64,000 nt of DNA from Amyelois transitella. Taxonomy: Eukaryota > Arthropoda > Insecta > Lepidoptera > Pyralidae. The stretch spans positions 8,027,001 to 8,091,000 of the forward strand of contig NC_083508.1 in the NCBI RefSeq assembly GCF_032362555.1, given 5' to 3'. Below, one piece after another: positions 59,136-64,000 of this stretch (its first letter is position 1; each line of letters starts with the position of its first letter). The position numbers and the translations under genes are program-made. Under the pieces are notes generated by a model. The model had not been told where the DNA came from, searched no databases, and saw only the letters and a list, made by a program, of their open reading frames with translations.

Positions 59136-60102
59136 TGTTAACTTGTAATGCGCCGATTATTCAAATTCTCGAACAAGTAGACGGTCCCGCCTCTTTGCAG
59201 TCGCAATCTTTATTAAGACTTCCTAGGTGCACTGCAATTGTGTTTTATTTTTATGAAATATCGTCCTAAATTAGAGATAGAACAGAAAGACTAGTCACGT
59301 GTCACTTAACTAGCTAAATGATTTGTGTTATTTAAAATGCTTCTTTAATACACAAGTATCAATGGGGAGAGTTGCTGCATTAATTAATTATATCGAAGTT
59401 TTTTAATATGCTGAAGTCAGGGAAAGACGGGAACGTTGGAATGACTGCTTTTGCTTCTGCTAAACATTACATTAATTTACCTTGCATTTTATATATTAAG
59501 CTGACCCCATCTCCTCTCACGTTTTTCTGTTCCCGGCTGGGACAAGGATTTGAACCAACATACTTATAAAAATAGTATAACCTACCGTCCCAATCGTGAA
59601 TCGCAACCGAATACCTTATTATAAATCTTCATCAAGTTCTGTTTTCACTTTAATTTGTACTATCGTTGGGCATGTAAGTTTAATTAAAGATCGCGTTTAA
59701 TTAAAGTAAATCGAAGAACCGATGAGAACGAGATGGAGTGAATGAGTGGATGCCGGTCGTTCGAAAATAATTACGTCTCGATTCACAATGAAAAGTCCCA
59801 CTTGTAATGGCTAAACATATCTCTTCCTAATTGTTTGGGATACCTAAGTATATGAGAATCATCTTTTTGTAAGTAATTGTATGTGTCTAGTGCTGCATTT
59901 TCTCTATTATCGAATAAGCTTTATGTATAGAACCTCTTTTCCGCTCTTGCACTTAGCTAAGACACTCAAGAATGGGGACTGCTCAATAGAGCGAATATCC
60001 TTTAACAATTGACAATTTGTTAAATACATTTTTAATTTTCTTTACAGCTACAAAATATACATATGAAAAAAAATAATCAGTACATAGGTACTGTTTAATG
60101 TT

Positions 60103-60305
60103 TTTCTTCTTCCTGGCTGAAGTCCCGGTGGCATCCTCACCTCTCTGGAGACCTCTCCAGTACCGAATATGCCTTTGACCATGGATCCTAGATTGGGTGA
60201 GTCAGGTTTTAACACGAAGGGACTCCCATCTGACTTCCGCAACCTTCGCAGGTAAACCTTACCCGTATTGGATCCATGGTTACAGCCTGGATGTGAAATA
60301 ATGCA
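60103..60305 (-). repeat. Family C SINE, 3' two thirds
   Basis: On the minus strand it carries GGATCCAATACGGGTAAGGT, CCTGCGAAGGTTGCGGAAGT, TGACTCACCCAATCTAGGAT and GGTGAGGATGCCACCGGGAC, ending AGGAAGAAGAAAAA. The tRNA-like head is missing. The 86-codon open frame here belongs to the repeat. Confidence 0.65.
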
Positions 60306-61869
60306 CATAACTTTGAACTATTAAATGTTTCATTATGCTCGTAATATTAATTTGTGAATTGGGTAATTTCTTCGTACGGAAAATATATTTTTTAAGCTTG
60401 TAAAAAGCAGTATCTCATCTCTGTCATCATAGCCATGGACAATAGCTGAGCAAATCTGCAATATCGTAGCCTATCTATCTCCCGTCATTACTTCGGCAGC
60501 TCGGCGATTAATCATCGTTGCTCTACCGGATAATTCGGCGGCTGATTTAGTGAAAACCAACGTGTTATTACCGGATAAATCTCTATCTAGAAAAGCTAAG
60601 AAGGCCTAAGCGCATCTTTGATTTATGAACCGAGCCCTCGGCGGGTTCCGTTTGATTTGTGTTTCCAAACTTTGTTGTTTTCATCTTTAGTTGAATTCAA
60701 ATGAATGGCTTTAAAATTATAGCTTTAGTGTGGCATTGATTATTGCTTTTACAATGGTACTCATTTAATTTATGTCGGCGATCCTATAAGACATTAAAAT
60801 GATAGCGTCCATTATTAAGCGACTGTTCTTGTTATACGTGTGTAGCTGGAATCTATTCACCACTGACGTAGGTGGGTATGCAAGGAGGCGGTGTAGTCTA
60901 GTCTAATTTTCCTTCATCGCACGCGAACTGCGGCGGTGCGTGCGCGGCACATATTGCGAGGGCCGACGACTTACCCTTTGGTTATCGGATTGATCGTAAT
61001 GCTCGCGCGCAGATAATATCTTGATTTATTGCGGTTATCGACCACCTCTTCCCTCTCACCCTTCACCCCGCACTTTAAACTTCCAAACTTACCTTCATCG
61101 ATGTTTGTTGGAGCCAAGTCAGAACTGGTCATTGAATCCAAAGATCTTTGATGCTCATTGGTGGATAAGAAAATGGCTGCAATATTAATAATTAATAAAT
61201 CTATCGTGGGCTTTAGAGGCGTTTTCCATCGCGGTAAATTAATGAAGTCTTCCGCGGAGTGTTTCGCGGTTTAATAGCTGCTATTAATTTTATCTCAACA
61301 ACGCAGTATCTGCGCGACTGTTCGTGTACCTCCGCATATTTTCGTAATGAAATATAGACGTGCTACGATTTAATGAAACGCTTCGACCGTTAACTCCTAC
61401 ACTGGTCATTTTCCTTTTTCATACATTTTATATTGGAACTGAAAATGTTAAATTATTCCTTCCATGCGTATAATTTTGTATTATATAAACATACATATAC
61501 ATACATTTGCTCGCAAAACAGTAAGTATGGTGAAAACATATTTTAAACTTTAAAATAACCCAAAACACACTGTAGATACAGTATGTTCTCATAAACAATT
61601 TTTAACAATTTGATACATTTTCGCCAGCCAGCTTACTTTCTTCAGCTCCATTCTATGGTACTGACCGTTTTGTGAATATTAACAACCCATAAAGACTTAC
61701 CAGAACAAAGCACATACCTTATTTATTAAACAATCTTATGACGAAAGCACGGCCAGTAAATTCAGAGCCACCTTTGACTGAACCAACTCTTTAAAGGCAG
61801 AGTAAGTATTCAATAAAATATCGGTCATAAAGAGGAGCAAAGCGCGAGCGGCACAAAAACGCCGAGTAG

Positions 61870-61909
61870 AAGCTTCGACAAGCTCACAAAAGCTCGTAAA
61901 AGCTCTCGA
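61870..61909 (+). repeat. Four tandem copies of a 10-bp unit
   Basis: AAGCTTCGAC, AAGCTCACAA, AAGCTCGTAA and AAGCTCTCGA follow each other without gaps, so AAGCT recurs exactly every 10 bases (61870, 61880, 61890, 61900). It lies at the edge of a GC-richer island. Confidence 0.7.
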
Positions 61910-62352
61910 CTATTATGTAGTTATTGTTACAGGGTGGAAACACCATTATTACACGGGAACGCTGGTTTATTTTGTTGTTTGGCACGTCGGCTGTGTTGCT
62001 GTCAAGAGCGCGCGCTCGTACTTTTGCATCGCACCTCGCTCGACCATGCCTCACTATTGCACGTCACTTACATTTTTAAAACGCCTTTTCGAAATTTGAA
62101 CTCGAAAATGCAGAGGCCATTTTAATTAAAACTAGTGATTTAGAGCCAATTTTAAAGAAAAGGTATTTGGATTAACGACATAAACACAGGTATCTTTTTC
62201 TAAATTTTGTCTTTTTTGGTCATATGGTTGTTATGAACTATACAGACGTCCTTAGGCTATACCTAGTGTATTGCTTATTATCAGGTATTCTTGTCCACTT
62301 AAAAGGGCACAAATAATGTATAAACTGAGATGTTTGCTTAAAAATAGGAGAA

Positions 62353-62460
62353 ACATACATACATAAAGTCACGCCTCCTTCCCGGAGGGGTAGGCAGAGA
62401 CTACATCTTTCCACTTGCCACGATCTCTGCATACTTCTTTCGCTTCATCCACGGTTTCGG
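62353..62460 (+). repeat. Dispersed repeat family B
   Basis: It has the head ACATACATACATAAAGTCAC, then GCCTCCTTCCCGGAGGGGTA, GGCAGAGACTACATCTTTCC and ACGATCTCTGCATACTTC. It is the best of three copies in the window. Confidence 0.6.
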
Positions 62461-62924
62461 ACCTGACCCAAAATAGGATATTTATGAAATTATTTAACTG
62501 CACTATTTTTTGCAGATTTTTAAATACAATAATTACTAGCATAACATGCGGTTTACTAGACGTGTGTATAAAAAAAATTAATCAACCAACTGAATTTGAA
62601 AAGTTTTTAAACTACTAGTTACTAAGCACAAAATAATGACAGTAATAAATGAAATGTCACTTTCAGTCATTTAAGAAATCATCACAAAGAACTATCGGCA
62701 TATACATATTCATACACGTCTTAATAACTTGTCAGGATCTAATACCCAGAATTTGCTACAATATCAATGCAAAATATGACATTTTACACCAAATCGTCAT
62801 CCCAACAATCGGAATGTAAGAGAGCACTCAACAAAACATTTCAAAACACAATTCGCTCTTGATATTTAATCCTATTATGTTGTAAACATGTTGTCTTCGT
62901 AATCTCCAAGTGAACATCTCATTG

Positions 62925-63075
62925 TTGATGGCCTGGGTTCAGTTCCCAGGCATGCATCGGAAGCATTCAGGTGTCCTTTATTCCGGGATTTAGTGATTTT
63001 GCATAGGAAATGGTCGAATATCCCGGCATTCAATCGTGTCCCTGAATGCAGCTAAGCCGGGACTCGTCAATGCGG
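62925..63075 (+). repeat. tRNA-like SINE fragment
   Basis: CCTGGGTTCAGTTCCCAGG forms a T-arm-like stem with a degenerate B box. The sequence after it (CCGGGATTTAGTGATTTTGC to AAGCCGGGACTCGTC) has no ORF and no tRNA body. No second copy was seen in the window, so the repeat assignment is tentative. Confidence 0.3.
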
Positions 63076-64000
63076 TGGTGACACGTGTTTTGAATGAAAT
63101 TTGAACAATATCAAGGGATTATGAGGTTATCTTAGATTGTAATGTATCGTAATTTTGTAGATTTTAAGTGAAATATGATTTGGGTTTATATTTTTGCTGT
63201 TAGTCATTTTTCGTATCTTTTAGGTGTAAGAAGTATGAAAATGCATCAAAAGAACACACTTAATATTTTATTTTACAAGATACTTTATTCAGGCTGAACT
63301 AAATCCATATGATTATGATTTAATAACTACATAAGTACAACAATGTTTAATTTTGTGAGATCCGAAAAGAGAATATTAAATTAATTCAAAGTGATTAAGA
63401 TTTATGAAGTAACGTCGACACGTATAAGTTTTAATTGTATGTAACGAACACATTCAACAATGACGGGACCAATGAAATTTGACACAGAAATAGATTAGAC
63501 TTTCAGAAGTAACATAGGCTCATTTGATTATTGAAATCACCACGGGAGCTTTGGGGCATAAGTCTAATATTTTAATAGATAACTTTCGATATAACAATAT
63601 AACAAACATTTTATATCTGTTCATGAGCGTTACCCGAATGGTGTGATGGAAATGGGATCCGAATCCGTTGCAGCGGAAGTCGGTGTAAGATTGCAACCGG
63701 ATCCGATGCACCCCTTCGTATGTTCTGCACCTTAGCGAACTCAATGAGAGAGGTTTATTTTATAGAAATTATTTCTTTTTTATCTCATTAATGTACTGGA
63801 TATTTAACCTGGTATTATTAGGTAACGTCTCCACGTCTCTGCAGAGGAATCCAAGGCCCGTTTGTGATTGTGGAAGGTAAGTAAGTTTTTACAAGAAGAG
63901 ACTCACTTTTCGCCATGTCAAACCTTGCAGGGAAATCAATACGTTAGGTTTATGACTCTAGTACTCGTGTGAATTCTTATATTTGTCTTGCAATGATCAC

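Larger units (their letters stand above)
59136..64000. other. Non-coding stretch to the window end
   Basis: No exon was recognised. It holds a family C copy (60103-60305), a family B copy (62353-62460), a tRNA-like SINE head (62925-63075), the decamer array (61870-61909) and GC-richer islands near 60430-60660, 60880-61090, 61210-61400 and 61840-62070. Beyond 63080 it is AT-rich with nothing I can name. Confidence 0.4.

Noticed and set aside
60048-60308. 86-codon minus-strand open frame
   Set aside because: It lies on a family C SINE copy whose sequence recurs at 27019, 33188 and 13288.

Overview
The window is eukaryotic nuclear DNA, almost certainly from a moth or butterfly. It is AT-rich, has compact GT-AG spliced genes, many GTAGGTA/TACCTA runs, and many copies of a SINE-like repeat starting (TACA)n-ATCACGTCT-ATATCCC of the kind seen throughout lepidopteran genomes. 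The species cannot be named from the sequence alone. There are no prokaryotic operons, no CRISPR array and no convincing intact tRNA or rRNA gene.

Left arm, 1-16.8 kb (gene-dense). Four genes can be rebuilt exon by exon. (1) A PLEKHA3/FAPP1-type phosphoinositide-binding protein on the minus strand, 5 exons at 1086-3241, with one non-canonical GC-AG intron. (2) An intronless microsomal glutathione S-transferase (MGST1, MAPEG family), plus strand 4059-4520, head-to-head with FAPP1. (3) A secreted, GPI-anchored Ly6/uPAR three-finger protein, plus strand, 3 exons at 7006-8232. (4) ERp44, the ER chaperone with a CRFS thioredoxin site and a C-terminal RDEL, plus strand, 7 exons at 10075-15151. (1), (2) and (4) look like housekeeping genes of Golgi traffic, detoxification and secretory quality control; I see no functional operon-like link between them.

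Middle, 16.8-25.5 kb. After a roughly 5 kb AT-rich gap comes a G/C-rich promoter block and a Sp5/buttonhead-class zinc-finger transcription factor (22564-23574, Btd box plus three C2H2 fingers). About 1.8 kb beyond its stop lies a CpG-rich block (25.0-25.45 kb) with a short ORF ending exactly at a GTGAGT donor. It is probably the first coding exon of another plus-strand gene whose remaining exons lie beyond the window. Because btd and Sp1 (Sp6-9 class) are neighbours in other insects, the Sp6-9 paralogue is a candidate, but this is inference.

Right arm, 25.5-64 kb. No convincing coding exon was found in about 38.5 kb. The stretch alternates AT-rich DNA with short GC-richer islands, as expected of a developmental-gene regulatory landscape or a very long first intron. 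Distinct structures inside it are: a 1.34 kb pogo-like DNA transposon with a frameshifted transposase remnant and an array of GGGGCTAGTTGTAACA-type repeats (30179-31521); a roughly 2.15 kb element carrying 11 copies of a 15-bp motif CCTAWTACGGNGGTA (about 56975-59135); an 84-bp diverged direct duplication (39181/39330); a four-copy decamer array (61870-61909); a 19/20-bp tandem repeat (48314-48352); and two identical GTGGGCGGGGC Sp-type sites. I found no plainly new biological system. The two motif-array elements and the duplicated non-coding block are the best leads.
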